A DNA stretch of 64,000 nt from Paenarthrobacter nicotinovorans (GCF_007670255.1 NZ_SZVS01000001.1:522501-586500); one strand, 5' to 3'. Numbered from the stretch's first letter, positions 20,890 through 30,754 are shown. The notes: generated by a model from the letters alone, not told the origin. A program made the numbers and translations.

Positions 20890-21894
20890 CTACCGGGGTT
20901 GCGGGGCCTGCCCGTCATCACGCGCCCGGTGCGCAGCCCTGTTGAGGATGCCGGCAAGCCTGTCAGCAGAAGCAAGCGTGCCAGCGCTCAAGGCAACGCG
21001 GCCTCCGTTGAGTTTCCTGACTACTACTGCAGGGCCACTGCCGACCAGCATTGCGGTGGCGTCGTCATGGTGCCTCAGGCCCCAGCCGCCGTAATCGGCT
21101 GCTTTGACCTCTGCCGCGGCAGCCGCGGAAATCTCGACGGCGGGAACGGTCAGGACCCGCACGATGCCCCCAGCGAACACCTGCAAGCCGCCCCTGTCAG
21201 CACGGACCCTGGCAAACAGGAACCCGGCACCAACCAGTGCTGCTACGGCTACAAGCGCCCCAAGCCACGGCACCGCAATGGCAATCAAGGCAGCGGGAAA
21301 GACAGCCGACACCATGATCATGACGAAAACCGAGCTGCGCGCGTGCACCCACATTCTGAGGCTGTCGCGGGCCAGATCCGGGTCCGCCAGGAGTGCCAAC
21401 TCCTGCTGCAGCGCGGCGTCATCTTCCCTTGTCCAGCGGGGGTCGGGCTTGAAAGCGAACATCATGACGACGCCCAGCGCCAACGCCGCTCCACTGCCCA
21501 TGGCCAGCACAATGGGGTCCACATGGGTCCCGCGGGCATCCACTGCCCCGGTTTGGCCTACCAGTCCCGCCGCGAGCACGGTAGTGATGAACAGGCTGAC
21601 CATCAGCCCAACACCCATCATCACCCGCCGCATGATGACTGGCCTGGAAATGGGGACGGCTTGCAGGAACACCGCCCACCCACACAAGGTGATCAGCGCT
21701 GCGCCGACTGTTACATAGGCGCCGAAAGGCGCAAAGGACGTGCCGCCGTCGGCACTCCACATGACCGCGACGGGATTGGGAAGATCATTGCGCAGCATCT
21801 GGGCGCACACCATGAAGCCGATGGCGAGCAGCAGTGGAAAAGCAACCGCGAACCTCAAGGCGCGGAAGTCGAGTTTTTCGCGGATCGTTCCCAT
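20890..21894 (-). CDS. DUF1648 domain membrane protein
   Basis: A 334-residue membrane protein with about seven hydrophobic segments. The segment DLPNPVAVMWSADGGTS near residues 37-53 is the DUF1648 signature seen in SdpI-like immunity and sensor proteins. A soluble C-terminal region of about 110 residues follows, with a VRKLNGGRVALSAGTLAS stretch resembling a PH-like fold. No partner toxin or regulator lies nearby. It may precede rpiB in one transcript. Function unknown. Confidence 0.7.
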   Translation of the reverse strand: MGTIREKLDFRALRFAVAFPLLLAIGFMVCAQMLRNDLPNPVAVMWSADGGTSFAPFGAYVTVGAALITLCGWAVFLQAVPISRPVIMRRVMMGVGLMVSLFITTVLAAGLVGQTGAVDARGTHVDPIVLAMGSGAALALGVVMMFAFKPDPRWTREDDAALQQELALLADPDLARDSLRMWVHARSSVFVMIMVSAVFPAALIAIAVPWLGALVAVAALVGAGFLFARVRADRGGLQVFAGGIVRVLTVPAVEISAAAAAEVKAADYGGWGLRHHDDATAMLVGSGPAVVVRKLNGGRVALSAGTLASADRLAGILNRAAHRARDDGQAPQPR

Positions 21895-22023
21895 ATCCCA
21901 ACGCTACTCCGTGGGAGCGACACTGTGGCGATCACTCCTTGCCTTCCGCCCTCGGAGTGAAAGAATAACTTCATACCAGCGGCCGGCGGACCGGCCGGTC
22001 ATCCCGATTCCCGGAGGCACCAC

Positions 22024-24585
22024 TTGCCAGGCCTGAACCTCACGCGCGATGAAGCCGCGAACCGCGCCAAACTGCTCACTGTCGACTCCTACGACGTCAC
22101 CTTGGATCTGACGAAAGGGGCGGAAGTTTTCGGATCCACCACCACCGTACGGTTTTCCGCCACGCCGGGAGCATCGACGTTCATTGATGCCATCACCAAA
22201 ACCGTCCACAGCGTGACGCTTAACGGTAAAGAGCTGGATCCCGCGGACGTTTCCGACGGCCTTCGCATCCAGCTGCCTGGACTTGCAGCTGAGAACGAGC
22301 TCACGGTAGTGGCAGATGCCCCCTATATGAACACCGGTGAGGGCCTTCATCGCTTCGTGGATCCCGTGGATGGGGAAGCCTACCTCTACACCCAGTTCGA
22401 AGTACCCGACTCGCGGCGCATGTTTGCCGTCTTCGAACAACCGGACCTGAAGGCCAGCTTCACGTTCAAGGTCACAGCACCGTCGCACTGGGACGTTGTC
22501 TCCAACTCCCCCACTCCGGTTCCCTACGAAACCACCCCTGGTGAGGACGGAAGTGCCCGGTCGGTCTGGGAATTCGCTCCCACTCCGCGCTTGTCTTCCT
22601 ATGTCACCGCGTTGATTGCCGGACCGTACCAGTCCGTCCGGTCCGAGGTCACCAGTTCGGACGGCAGGGTCATTCCGCTGGGAGTGTTCGCCCGCAAGTC
22701 CCTTATGCAGTACCTCGACGCGGACAACATCTTTGAGCTGACCCGCCAGGGCTTCGAATTCTTCGAGGCCCAGTTCGGCTGCCCGTACCCGTTTGAAAAG
22801 TACGACCAATTGTTCGTCCCCGAGTTCAATGCCGGCGCGATGGAAAATGCTGGCGCCGTGACCATCCTTGAGGGCTACGTCTTCCGGGGCAAGGTCACCG
22901 GCGCACAGATTGAACGGCGGGCCATCACGGTCCTGCATGAACTGGCGCACATGTGGTTTGGCGACCTCGTCACCATGCGCTGGTGGAACGACCTCTGGCT
23001 CAATGAATCCTTCGCCGAATACATGTCCCACCTGGCAGCAGTGGAAAACACCGAGTTCGACCACGCGTGGACCACCTTCGCCTCCGTTGAGAAGTCCTGG
23101 GCCTACAAGCAGGACCAGCTTCCCACTACCCACCCGATCTTCGCCGAGATCAACAACCTCGAGGACGTCGAGGTCAACTTCGACGGCATCACCTACGCCA
23201 AGGGCGCCTCTGTCCTGCGACAGCTGGTGGCCTGGGTAGGCCCCGAGCAGTTCATGGCCGGAGTGAGGAGCTATTTCAGCAAGCACGCCTGGAAGAACAC
23301 GGAGCTCGCTGACCTCATGGTGGAACTTGAAGCGGCGTCAGGACGCGACCTTGACCAGTGGGGCAAGCTCTGGCTTGAGACCGCGGGGGTGAACACCCTA
23401 ACGCCCGAGCTGTCAGTCGACTCCGATGGCACGATCACCGGTTTCGCCATCCTGCAGACCGCCATCGAAGAACAGCCCACACTGCGCCCGCACCGCCTCG
23501 CGGTAGGTTTCTACTCGGTATCCGCCGAGGGTGCCCTGGAACGCACGCACCGCGAGGAGCTCGACGTGGACGGTCCCCGCACCGAGGTCCCGGCTCTGAC
23601 GGGACTTACCCGTCCGGACCTGATCCTGCTCAACGATGACGACCTCGCCTACGCCAAGGTCCGGCTGGATCCCGAAAGCCTGGAAACTGTCAAAGCGCAC
23701 CTGAAGGACTTCGCGGCCAGCCTGCCCCGCACCCTGGTGTGGGGCTCGGCGTGGGATGCTGCCCGCGACGGTGAAACGCCGGCGCGTGGCTATGTGGACC
23801 TGATCCTGGCCAACATCGCGCACGAAACAGACTCCTCGGTGATCCTGGTCCAACTGCGCCAGCTTGCAACGACCTTGACCTACTACGTCGCCGCCGAACA
23901 CAAACAGGAGACCACCATCGCAGCGGCGGACACACTGTGGGACCTTGCAGCCTCCGTGGAGCCAGGCTCCGACGCCCAGCTGCAATTCGCCAAATCCTAC
24001 GCCCAGCTCGCCCGCAGCCAGGCACAACTGGACCGCCTGCAGGCCCTCCTCGACGGAACAGACACCCTCGACGGGCTCACTGTTGACCAGGACATGCGTT
24101 GGGAGTTGCTGACCGCCCTTGTCGCAGGCGGCCGCCAAGGCCAGGAACGCATTGACGAAGAACTTGGCCGTGACAACACTTCCAATGGCCAGAACGCTGC
24201 CGCACAGGCCAAGGCGGCCATTCCTACCCCGGAAGCCAAGGCGGCAGCGTGGGAGTCGATCGTGGTCAAGGGAGAACTCTCGAACGCACTTCAGTCCTCC
24301 GCGGTGGCAGGCTTCATGCGCGTCCCGGACACTTCCCTGCTGGAACCCTACGCGGAGAAGTACTTCCAGGCCGTGCCCGGGGTAGTCAAGGAACGGACCC
24401 ACGCCCTCGCCCAACAGATCGTGGTGGGCCTCTACCCGGCCCAGCTCACCACGCAGGCGATCGTAGACCGCACCGACGACTTCCTGGCGGGCCTTCCTGA
24501 GGAAAGTGCGGCGCTTCGCCGGATGATGCTGGAAAACCGCGACGGCGTAGCCCGCGCCCTTCGAGCAAGGGCAGCTGACAGCTAG
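22024..24585 (+). CDS. pepN: Aminopeptidase N
   Basis: Zinc M1-family aminopeptidase, 853 residues. The exopeptidase motif GAMEN is near 271-275. The zinc site HELAH is near 305-309, with the third ligand in NESFAEY further on. A helical C-terminal ERAP1-like domain fills the second half. Start is TTG with GGAGG about 7 bases upstream (22013-22017), which decides it. It cleaves N-terminal residues from peptides in the cytoplasm. The promoter lies in the 129-base divergent gap with the DUF1648 gene. Confidence 0.94.
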   Translation: MPGLNLTRDEAANRAKLLTVDSYDVTLDLTKGAEVFGSTTTVRFSATPGASTFIDAITKTVHSVTLNGKELDPADVSDGLRIQLPGLAAENELTVVADAPYMNTGEGLHRFVDPVDGEAYLYTQFEVPDSRRMFAVFEQPDLKASFTFKVTAPSHWDVVSNSPTPVPYETTPGEDGSARSVWEFAPTPRLSSYVTALIAGPYQSVRSEVTSSDGRVIPLGVFARKSLMQYLDADNIFELTRQGFEFFEAQFGCPYPFEKYDQLFVPEFNAGAMENAGAVTILEGYVFRGKVTGAQIERRAITVLHELAHMWFGDLVTMRWWNDLWLNESFAEYMSHLAAVENTEFDHAWTTFASVEKSWAYKQDQLPTTHPIFAEINNLEDVEVNFDGITYAKGASVLRQLVAWVGPEQFMAGVRSYFSKHAWKNTELADLMVELEAASGRDLDQWGKLWLETAGVNTLTPELSVDSDGTITGFAILQTAIEEQPTLRPHRLAVGFYSVSAEGALERTHREELDVDGPRTEVPALTGLTRPDLILLNDDDLAYAKVRLDPESLETVKAHLKDFAASLPRTLVWGSAWDAARDGETPARGYVDLILANIAHETDSSVILVQLRQLATTLTYYVAAEHKQETTIAAADTLWDLAASVEPGSDAQLQFAKSYAQLARSQAQLDRLQALLDGTDTLDGLTVDQDMRWELLTALVAGGRQGQERIDEELGRDNTSNGQNAAAQAKAAIPTPEAKAAAWESIVVKGELSNALQSSAVAGFMRVPDTSLLEPYAEKYFQAVPGVVKERTHALAQQIVVGLYPAQLTTQAIVDRTDDFLAGLPEESAALRRMMLENRDGVARALRARAADS

Positions 24586-24634
24586 GTTCATTGGCCCATG
24601 CGGACAGTCAGCTGAGCTTGGCTAGACTGTCCGC

Positions 24635-25114
24635 ATGGGGCTCAATGAACACCACTACGCGCTCACTGTCCGCTGGACCGGAAACCTCGGGGAGGGAACC
24701 GCCAGCTACCGCGCGTACTCGCGGGACCACGACATCGAGATCAGTGGGCTGCCCACGTTGAAGGGATCCTCTGATCCCACCTTCCACGGTGACCGGACGC
24801 GCTACAACCCTGAGCAGTTGTTGCTCGCCGCCCTGTCGCAGTGCCACATGCTGTCTTTCCTGCACGTCGCGGTCAAGCATGGTGTGGTGGTCACGGCCTA
24901 CGAAGACCAGGCCGAGGGGCTGATGAAACTCAATCGTGACGGCAGCGGCCAATTCGAAAGCGTGACACTCAAGCCGAACGTCACCATCACCGATCCGTCT
25001 CACGCGCAGTTGATGCCGCAGCTGCATCACGAAGCAAACCAGGTCTGCTTCATCGCCAGGAGCGTGAACTTCCCTGTCCACCACGAACCGACGACGACGG
25101 CGGCCCCCGCCTAG
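24635..25114 (+). CDS. OsmC family peroxide-reducing protein
   Basis: A 159-residue OsmC/Ohr-fold protein. The two redox cysteines are C70 in ALSQCHMLSF and C138 in HEANQVCFIARSV, and the Arg of the family lies before the first helix. OsmC/Ohr proteins reduce organic hydroperoxides with a dithiol partner. A TAGACT hexamer at 24623-24628 lies 6 bases before the ATG, consistent with a leaderless message. A 9-bp inverted repeat CGGACAGTC/GACTGTCCG brackets this promoter (24601-24633) and could be an operator. It is convergent with the epimerase gene, overlapping by 4 bases. Confidence 0.88.
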   Translation: MGLNEHHYALTVRWTGNLGEGTASYRAYSRDHDIEISGLPTLKGSSDPTFHGDRTRYNPEQLLLAALSQCHMLSFLHVAVKHGVVVTAYEDQAEGLMKLNRDGSGQFESVTLKPNVTITDPSHAQLMPQLHHEANQVCFIARSVNFPVHHEPTTTAAPA

Positions 25115-26109
25115 CGCTGCTGCTCCCGCCAGAGCGCCACGAGCTTTTGTTCGGTTCCCCGGCTGAGTCCGGCCTTGCGCTCCCGCTCCAGTCCGCGCCT
25201 GCGCTCATCGGCCAACGTTGCGGCGAGCGTTTCCTGCCACGGGCGCAACACCATCCCCCGGCTTTTGGCTGCTGTGTTGGAACGGGCCTGGAAACCTCCG
25301 TGATCCGGCGGCAGCCATAGCGGCAAGGAATCGGGTCCAGCCCAGTAATCCACGCCCTGCTCCACGAGCCAGTCCTCGGATGCACGGATAACATCGGCTC
25401 CGCCGAAACCTGCCTCAGCGCGGCATTGGTCGATATAGTCTCCGAACCGCACCACATCCCCGAGGGCGTTGTACGCTCCAGTGAGTTTGCTCTCCGCGGC
25501 CTGAAGAATCCAGGCAGCCAGGTCCCTGACGTCAATGATCTGGGTGGGCGCATCCGGGATGTCAGGCAGCAGGACGGTGCCGCTGTCCACGGCGAAACGG
25601 GCCGGCCAATAACCGTAACGATCACTGGTGTCGCCGGGGCCACCGATCAATCCTGCGCGGACCAGATGGGCCTTCTCCCCCACCAGCGAGATGGTCTGTT
25701 GTTCGATGGCGGACTTCGACTCGCCGTACTTTTCAGGCGTGCCGGCCTCTCCTGCAGGCAGTGGCTCCAGCAACGCGGCGCTTTCGTCCGCGCCGGGTAC
25801 TGAGTGATCCGCGTACACAGAACAGCTGGAGACGAACGTCCAATGCTCCGTGACCGGTCCCAGCACCTCCAACGCATCCCGGGCCTGGACCGGATCCCTG
25901 GATACGTCCACCACCGCGTCCCAGGCACCTGCCAATTCCGCATAGGCTGCTGCACCCAAGGCGCGATCGCCCCGCACCCAGGTGGCGCCGTCGGGCGGGC
26001 CGGCCGAAGAACCCCGGGCAAAACAGGTGACATCATGCCCGGCGGCCACCGCCTGCCGGGCTGTTTCTGCTGACAGGAAGGCAGTACCTCCGAGGACCAG
26101 GATGCGCAT
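25111..26109 (-). CDS. NAD-dependent epimerase/dehydratase family protein
   Basis: A 332-residue extended-SDR protein with an N-terminal Rossmann motif LGGTAFLSAETA at residues 6-17. The family Tyr-x-x-x-Lys is KYGESKSAIEQ near 132-142. The C-terminal half is typical of atypical SDRs acting on nucleotide sugars or isoprenoids. No sugar-pathway partners lie beside it, so the substrate is unknown. It is convergent with the OsmC gene and divergent from mscS. Confidence 0.83.
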   Translation of the reverse strand: MRILVLGGTAFLSAETARQAVAAGHDVTCFARGSSAGPPDGATWVRGDRALGAAAYAELAGAWDAVVDVSRDPVQARDALEVLGPVTEHWTFVSSCSVYADHSVPGADESAALLEPLPAGEAGTPEKYGESKSAIEQQTISLVGEKAHLVRAGLIGGPGDTSDRYGYWPARFAVDSGTVLLPDIPDAPTQIIDVRDLAAWILQAAESKLTGAYNALGDVVRFGDYIDQCRAEAGFGGADVIRASEDWLVEQGVDYWAGPDSLPLWLPPDHGGFQARSNTAAKSRGMVLRPWQETLAATLADERRRGLERERKAGLSRGTEQKLVALWREQQR

Positions 26110-26196
26110 ACCGTCACGCTACGGCGCTAGGGTTAAACGTGGACAGAGTGTTCCGCGCCCGGCGAACACGGGCCGACCACAAGGAGTTTTACCACT

Positions 26197-26895
26197 TTGA
26201 CCTTCATCCCCCTTGCGGAAGCCATCAACATCGAACCCGAAAAGATCGACCTCGTGTCCATCCTTATCACCGTTGGCATTGGCCTGTTGGTGTGGGTGGT
26301 GGCACGCTTCATCATCCTGCGGATCACCCGGCGTGTATCCGCCGGCAGTTCCTTCTTCAAGAAGGCGCATTTCAAATGGGTGCAGCCGGCCATCCGTGCG
26401 CTGGACCACGAACGCCGTTCCCAGCGGGCTGAGACCATCGGCTCGCTGCTCACCAGCCTGGTGAGCGTCGTAGTGGTGGTGATCGTCATTATCTACGTCC
26501 TCAAGTTCATGAACGTCGATGTCGCTCCGCTGCTGACCAGCGTGGGAATCCTCGGTGTCGCCATCGGTTTTGGCGCCCAGCAGCTGATCCGGGACTTTCT
26601 CGCGGGGATCTTCATCACCATCGAGGACCAGTACGGCATTGGCGACGTGATCGTCACCGGCGAAGTCATTGGTACCGTTGAATCCGTGGGCCTGCGCATT
26701 ACCCGCGTCCGTGCCGAGGACGGGGCCATTTGGTACCTCCGGAACGGTGAAATCCTACGGGTGGGGAACCGTTCCCAAGGAGACTACGTGCCGCTGGATT
26801 CACCCGATACGCCCGACGAACCAGGCGCAACAGCGGCGCCCGTCACAGCCGGCGCACCGCGCATCGCCAAAGCCGAGGAGAAATCCAATGAGTAA
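26197..26895 (+). CDS. Mechanosensitive ion channel (MscS family)
   Basis: A 232-residue small MscS-type channel. An N-terminal segment (roughly 18-40) and two more hydrophobic helices (about 85-105 and 110-135) include the pore helix with GVAIGFGAQQLIRDFLAG. The beta domain follows with YGIGDVIVTG and EDGAIWYLRNGEILRVGN. Start is TTG with AAGGAG upstream (26179-26184). It releases solutes during hypo-osmotic shock. The last 8 bases overlap the start of the globin gene, so the two are co-translated. Confidence 0.92.
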   Translation: MTFIPLAEAINIEPEKIDLVSILITVGIGLLVWVVARFIILRITRRVSAGSSFFKKAHFKWVQPAIRALDHERRSQRAETIGSLLTSLVSVVVVVIVIIYVLKFMNVDVAPLLTSVGILGVAIGFGAQQLIRDFLAGIFITIEDQYGIGDVIVTGEVIGTVESVGLRITRVRAEDGAIWYLRNGEILRVGNRSQGDYVPLDSPDTPDEPGATAAPVTAGAPRIAKAEEKSNE

Positions 26896-27370
26896 CACCG
26901 CAAGCGGGGAACCGCAGTCGCCGCAGGCAGGTCCTCGACGCCAGCTGATGCAGAACGATCCCTTCAGCCAGCCTGTCTATACCGACAGTTTCTACGCTGC
27001 CGTCGGCGGGCATGAAACGTTCGTCAAGCTGATTGATGTCTTTTACGACGGCGTGGCCACTGATCCACTGCTGCGGCCCATGTATCCCGAAGAGGACCTT
27101 GGCCCGGCCAAGCGTCGTTTCCTGATGTTCCTGGAGCAATACTGGGGCGGACCCACCACGTACGGCGAGGAACGCGGCCACCCTCGGCTGCGCATGCGGC
27201 ACATGCCTTTCCAGGTGACGCCGGAGGCAAAGGACCGGTGGCTGTTCCACATGCGGGCGGCCGTGGATTCGCTGGACCTTTCGCCGCTGCATGAGGGAAC
27301 GCTGTGGGACTACATGGAACGGGCGGCGTTGACCATGGTCAACAGCCCGTCAACCGGCCCCGGGAACTAG
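26888..27370 (+). CDS. Truncated hemoglobin, group II (GlbO-like)
   Basis: A 160-residue globin with a 25-residue N-terminal extension. Group II features are visible: FYDGVATDPLLRPMYP, FLEQYWGGPTTY and RHMPFQVT, where the His is the proximal heme ligand, followed by the W of DRWLFHM (position G8). Group II globins bind oxygen and NO and often link to respiration or oxidative stress. The ATG at 26888 overlaps the mscS stop, so the longer upstream frame is mscS in another frame. It is convergent with the next gene by 4 bases. Confidence 0.92.
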   Translation: MSNTASGEPQSPQAGPRRQLMQNDPFSQPVYTDSFYAAVGGHETFVKLIDVFYDGVATDPLLRPMYPEEDLGPAKRRFLMFLEQYWGGPTTYGEERGHPRLRMRHMPFQVTPEAKDRWLFHMRAAVDSLDLSPLHEGTLWDYMERAALTMVNSPSTGPGN

Positions 27371-28044
27371 ACGGAAAAACCGAGTCCGAGCCCCGCGCCC
27401 GTGCGCACCAGCACATGGCCGCGGGGTCCGCTCAGCCGGTACCACCGTCCGTTGCGGAAGACCTGTTGGGCGTCGTCGCCAAGGAACCCCAGGGCAAACG
27501 CCGCGAAGGCTGCCCCCGCAGGCAGCGAGCCTTCGCCAGGAAGCGTACGGCCCCACACGGCAGCCCGTGCCGTATTCACCACTGCAGCACCCGCTGAGGC
27601 GGGAATAACGCCGGCCACCTCCGCAATGCCGGCTTCGGCTGCTGCCCTGAGGTCGGCGTCGGACATAGTCCCCTGGGCTTCCCAGCCGCTTCGCGGCGCA
27701 CTGACACCGGCCCATGACTCCGAAACGGTCGACGGCGGCACGGGCAGTTCGACGTCATCGGCGCCTGAGCGGGCCAAACGGTCCGTAATGGAGGCCAGCG
27801 CCACTGTCACGTCCGCCTGTGCCGGCTCCGCGAGGGCCATGGTGCGGAGGCCAAGGATCGTGGGAGTCGATTCCCCCAGAATCCGGGGCCTGAGAACGCA
27901 AACGTAGGCAGCGAGCACGTTGCCTGCGGCCTGGAGGCGGATGGCGCCGTCGTCAATGCTCTTTGCCCGGGTGACGAAGGTCCGCAAATCAGCGAGGTCC
28001 CGGGGATCGGGGAAGCGGAAGGACTGGGTCAGAACGTCTGTCAC
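27367..28044 (-). CDS. Conserved hypothetical protein
   Basis: A 225-residue soluble, Ala-rich protein with no motif I recognise. It has an N-terminal charged region (FPDPRDLADLRTFVTRAK), a middle helical part, and a C-terminal segment RNGRWYRLSGPRGHVLVRTG. It appears to be an actinobacterial protein of unknown role. It is divergent from tesB and convergent with the globin gene. Confidence 0.7.
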   Translation of the reverse strand: MTDVLTQSFRFPDPRDLADLRTFVTRAKSIDDGAIRLQAAGNVLAAYVCVLRPRILGESTPTILGLRTMALAEPAQADVTVALASITDRLARSGADDVELPVPPSTVSESWAGVSAPRSGWEAQGTMSDADLRAAAEAGIAEVAGVIPASAGAAVVNTARAAVWGRTLPGEGSLPAGAAFAAFALGFLGDDAQQVFRNGRWYRLSGPRGHVLVRTGAGLGLGFSV

Positions 28045-28107
28045 ATCATCGACTCTACCGGCATGTCCGCGGTTGAGAGGGGTCGGAGCGGCGTCTAAAG
28101 TCGAACC

Positions 28108-29013
28108 ATGACTGAGACGAACGCTGGCCTCCAGGTGGAAGCACCCGCAGAAGACCCCATGGAAGTACTGATAGGCCTGCTGGACCTCGGTGACTTTGAC
28201 GGAGCACGGACCAACGAGGACATCTTCCTCGGCCCATCACAGAAGCAGCCCCGGCATCGTGTTTTTGGCGGGCAGGTTCTCGCCCAGTCCATGATGGCAG
28301 GAATGCGCACTGTCGAACCTGACAGGGTGGCGCACTCCATGCACGGGTACTTCCTGCGTCCGGGCGACGCGAACAAGCCCATCACCTTTGGTGTTGAACG
28401 GCTGCGCGATGGCCGTTCCTTTTCCGCCCGCCGCGTGCATGCCTACCAGGACGGCGTCCCCATCCTTTCGATGATTGCCTCGTTCCAGGTCGAAGACGGC
28501 GGCCTGGATCATCAGGCCACCATGCCCGAAGGCATCCCGGATCCCGAAACACTGCCCAGCACTGCCGAACTGCTGTCCCACTTTGACCACCCGCTGGCGC
28601 GGCATATGTCCTCCGAGCGCCCCTTCGATGTCCGCCACATCGACCCCGCGCTCTACGTCTCCCCGCCAAGCGACCACGTGGCCACCAACGCCGTCTGGAT
28701 GAAAACCATGGGCCCGCTCCCCGATGATCCCCAGCTGCACATCGCCGCTTTGGCCTACGCCAGCGACTACACGCTGCTTGAACCAATCCTCCGCAAGCAC
28801 GGCCTGTCCTGGATGACGCCGGGCATGAGCGTTGCCAGTCTCGACCACGCCATGTGGTGGCACCGGCCCGTGAAGGTGGATGAGTGGATGCTGTACGTAC
28901 AGGAGTCCCCCAGCGCCCAAGGAGCCCGCGGATTGGCCACGGGCAGGATCTTCAACCGCGACGGCGTGCATGTCGCCACGGTGGCCCAGGAAGGCATGGT
29001 CAGGATCCCGTAG
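28108..29013 (+). CDS. tesB: Acyl-CoA thioesterase II
   Basis: Hydrolyses acyl-CoA to fatty acid and CoA. At 301 residues it is a double-hotdog protein. The N-terminal hotdog carries FGGQVLAQSMMAG and HSMHGYFLRPGD. The C-terminal hotdog carries ASDYTLLEPIL, the SLDHAMWWHRP signature with the catalytic Asp, and the QESPSAQGARGLA segment. TAAAGT at 28096-28101 ends 6 bases before the ATG with no Shine-Dalgarno, suggesting a leaderless transcript. A terminator follows at 29025. Confidence 0.93.
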   Translation: MTETNAGLQVEAPAEDPMEVLIGLLDLGDFDGARTNEDIFLGPSQKQPRHRVFGGQVLAQSMMAGMRTVEPDRVAHSMHGYFLRPGDANKPITFGVERLRDGRSFSARRVHAYQDGVPILSMIASFQVEDGGLDHQATMPEGIPDPETLPSTAELLSHFDHPLARHMSSERPFDVRHIDPALYVSPPSDHVATNAVWMKTMGPLPDDPQLHIAALAYASDYTLLEPILRKHGLSWMTPGMSVASLDHAMWWHRPVKVDEWMLYVQESPSAQGARGLATGRIFNRDGVHVATVAQEGMVRIP

Positions 29014-29024
29014 CCTGGTGAGGC

Positions 29025-29066
29025 AAAAGAAGAGGCCAGTCCCAGCAGGGACCGGCCTCTTCTTTT
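29025..29066. terminator. Terminator between tesB and ettA
   Basis: A 13-bp perfect stem (AAAAGAAGAGGCC and its complement) lies between convergent genes, with T-runs on both strands, so it serves both. Confidence 0.88.
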
Positions 29067-29071
29067 TCGTA

Positions 29072-30754
29072 CTAGTCGCGGGTGAGGCGACGGTGAGTCA
29101 CGCGGTGCGGCTTGGCGGCATCGGGGCCCAGGCGCTCCACCTTGTTTTCCTCGTACGAATCGAAGTTGCCCTCGAACCAGTACCACCTGGACGGGTTCTC
29201 GTCGTCACCTTCGTAGGCGAGGATGTGCGTTGCCACCCTGTCCAGGAACCAGCGGTCGTGCGAAACCACCACGGCGCAGCCCGGGAATTCGAGAAGGGCG
29301 TTCTCAAGACTGCTCAGGGTTTCGACGTCGAGGTCGTTGGTGGGTTCGTCAAGAAGCAGGAGGTTGCCACCCTGCTTGAGCGTCAGTGCCAGGTTCAGGC
29401 GGTTGCGCTCACCACCGGAGAGGACTCCGGCCTTCTTCTGCTGGTCCGGGCCCTTGAATCCGAAGGCCGAGACGTAGGCACGGGAAGGCATTTCGACCTG
29501 ACCCACCTGGATGAAATCGTTGCCTTCGGAAACAACCTCCCACAGGGTCTTGTTGGGGTCGATGCCGCCACGCGACTGGTCGACGTAGGAGATCTTTACC
29601 GACTCGCCGATCTTGAGGTCGCCGCCGTCGAGCGGTTCCAACCCGACGATTGTCTTGAACAGTGTCGACTTGCCCACACCGTTGGGACCGATGACGCCAA
29701 CAATGCCGTTGCGGGGAAGGGAGAAGGAGAGGTCCTCGATCAGAACGCGGTCATCGAAGCCCTTCTTCAGGTCCTTGGCTTCGATCACCAAGGATCCAAG
29801 GCGCGGTCCCGGCGGAATCTGGATCTCTTCGAAGTCCAGCTTGCGGGTGCGCTCGGCCTCCGCAGCCATTTCCTCGTAGCGGGCCAAACGAGCCTTGGAC
29901 TTGGTCTGGCGGCCCTTGGCGTTGGAGCGTACCCACTCAAGTTCCTCGCTCAGGCGCTTGGAAAGCTTTGCGTCCTTCTTGCCCTGAACCTCAAGGCGTG
30001 CCTTCTTCTTCTCCAGGTAGGTGGAGTAGTTGCCCTCGTACGGGTAGAGGTGGCCACGGTCCACTTCTGCGATCCATTCAGCCACGTGGTCCAGGAAGTA
30101 ACGGTCGTGAGTGACGGCGAGGACAGCACCTGGGTACTGGGACAGGTGCTGCTCGAGCCACAGAACGCTCTCGGCGTCCAAGTGGTTGGTGGGTTCGTCA
30201 AGCAGCAGGAGGTCAGGCTTCTGCAGCAGGAGCTTGCACAGGGCGACGCGGCGACGTTCACCACCGGAGAGGACGGTGACGTCGGCATCTGCAGGCGGGC
30301 AACGCAGTGCGTCCATGGCCTGCTCAAGCTGGGAGTCGATGTCCCAGGCGTCAGCGGCATCGATGGCTTCCTGGAGCTTGCCCATTTCATCGAGCAGCGT
30401 GTCGTAGTCCGCGTCCGGATTGGCCATCTCTTCGGAGATTTCGTTGAAACGCTGGATCTTGCCGTAGATCTCGCCAACGCCCTCCTGGACGTTGCCCAGA
30501 ACGGTCTTTTCCTCGTTCAGCGGCGGTTCCTGCAGGAGGATGCCCACGGTGTATCCGGGGCTCAGGCGGGCCTCGCCGTTGGAAGGGGTGTCCAAACCGG
30601 CCATGATCTTGAGGATGGTGGACTTGCCAGCACCGTTCGGGCCGACGACGCCAATCTTCGCGCCGGGGTAGAACGACATGCTGACGTCGTCCAGAATAAG
30701 TTTGTCGCCAACGGCCTTGCGAGCCTTGGTCATCGTGTAAATGAATTCCGCCAT
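29072..30754 (-). CDS. ettA: Energy-dependent translational throttle protein EttA (ABC-F)
   Basis: A 560-residue ABC-F ATPase with two nucleotide-binding domains and no membrane part; it binds the ribosomal E site and gates the first elongation step by ATP/ADP ratio. Both halves have Walker A (GPNGAGKST near 38 and GPNGVGKST further on), the LSGGE signature, and the LLLLDEPTNHLD/LLLLDEPTNDLD Walker B. The linker and the toe insertion are present. I chose the start MAEFIYTM (ATG complement of 30752-30754); the open frame runs 27 codons further without family sequence. In M. tuberculosis the orthologous gene also adjoins an ssb paralog. Confidence 0.94.
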   Translation of the reverse strand: MAEFIYTMTKARKAVGDKLILDDVSMSFYPGAKIGVVGPNGAGKSTILKIMAGLDTPSNGEARLSPGYTVGILLQEPPLNEEKTVLGNVQEGVGEIYGKIQRFNEISEEMANPDADYDTLLDEMGKLQEAIDAADAWDIDSQLEQAMDALRCPPADADVTVLSGGERRRVALCKLLLQKPDLLLLDEPTNHLDAESVLWLEQHLSQYPGAVLAVTHDRYFLDHVAEWIAEVDRGHLYPYEGNYSTYLEKKKARLEVQGKKDAKLSKRLSEELEWVRSNAKGRQTKSKARLARYEEMAAEAERTRKLDFEEIQIPPGPRLGSLVIEAKDLKKGFDDRVLIEDLSFSLPRNGIVGVIGPNGVGKSTLFKTIVGLEPLDGGDLKIGESVKISYVDQSRGGIDPNKTLWEVVSEGNDFIQVGQVEMPSRAYVSAFGFKGPDQQKKAGVLSGGERNRLNLALTLKQGGNLLLLDEPTNDLDVETLSSLENALLEFPGCAVVVSHDRWFLDRVATHILAYEGDDENPSRWYWFEGNFDSYEENKVERLGPDAAKPHRVTHRRLTRD

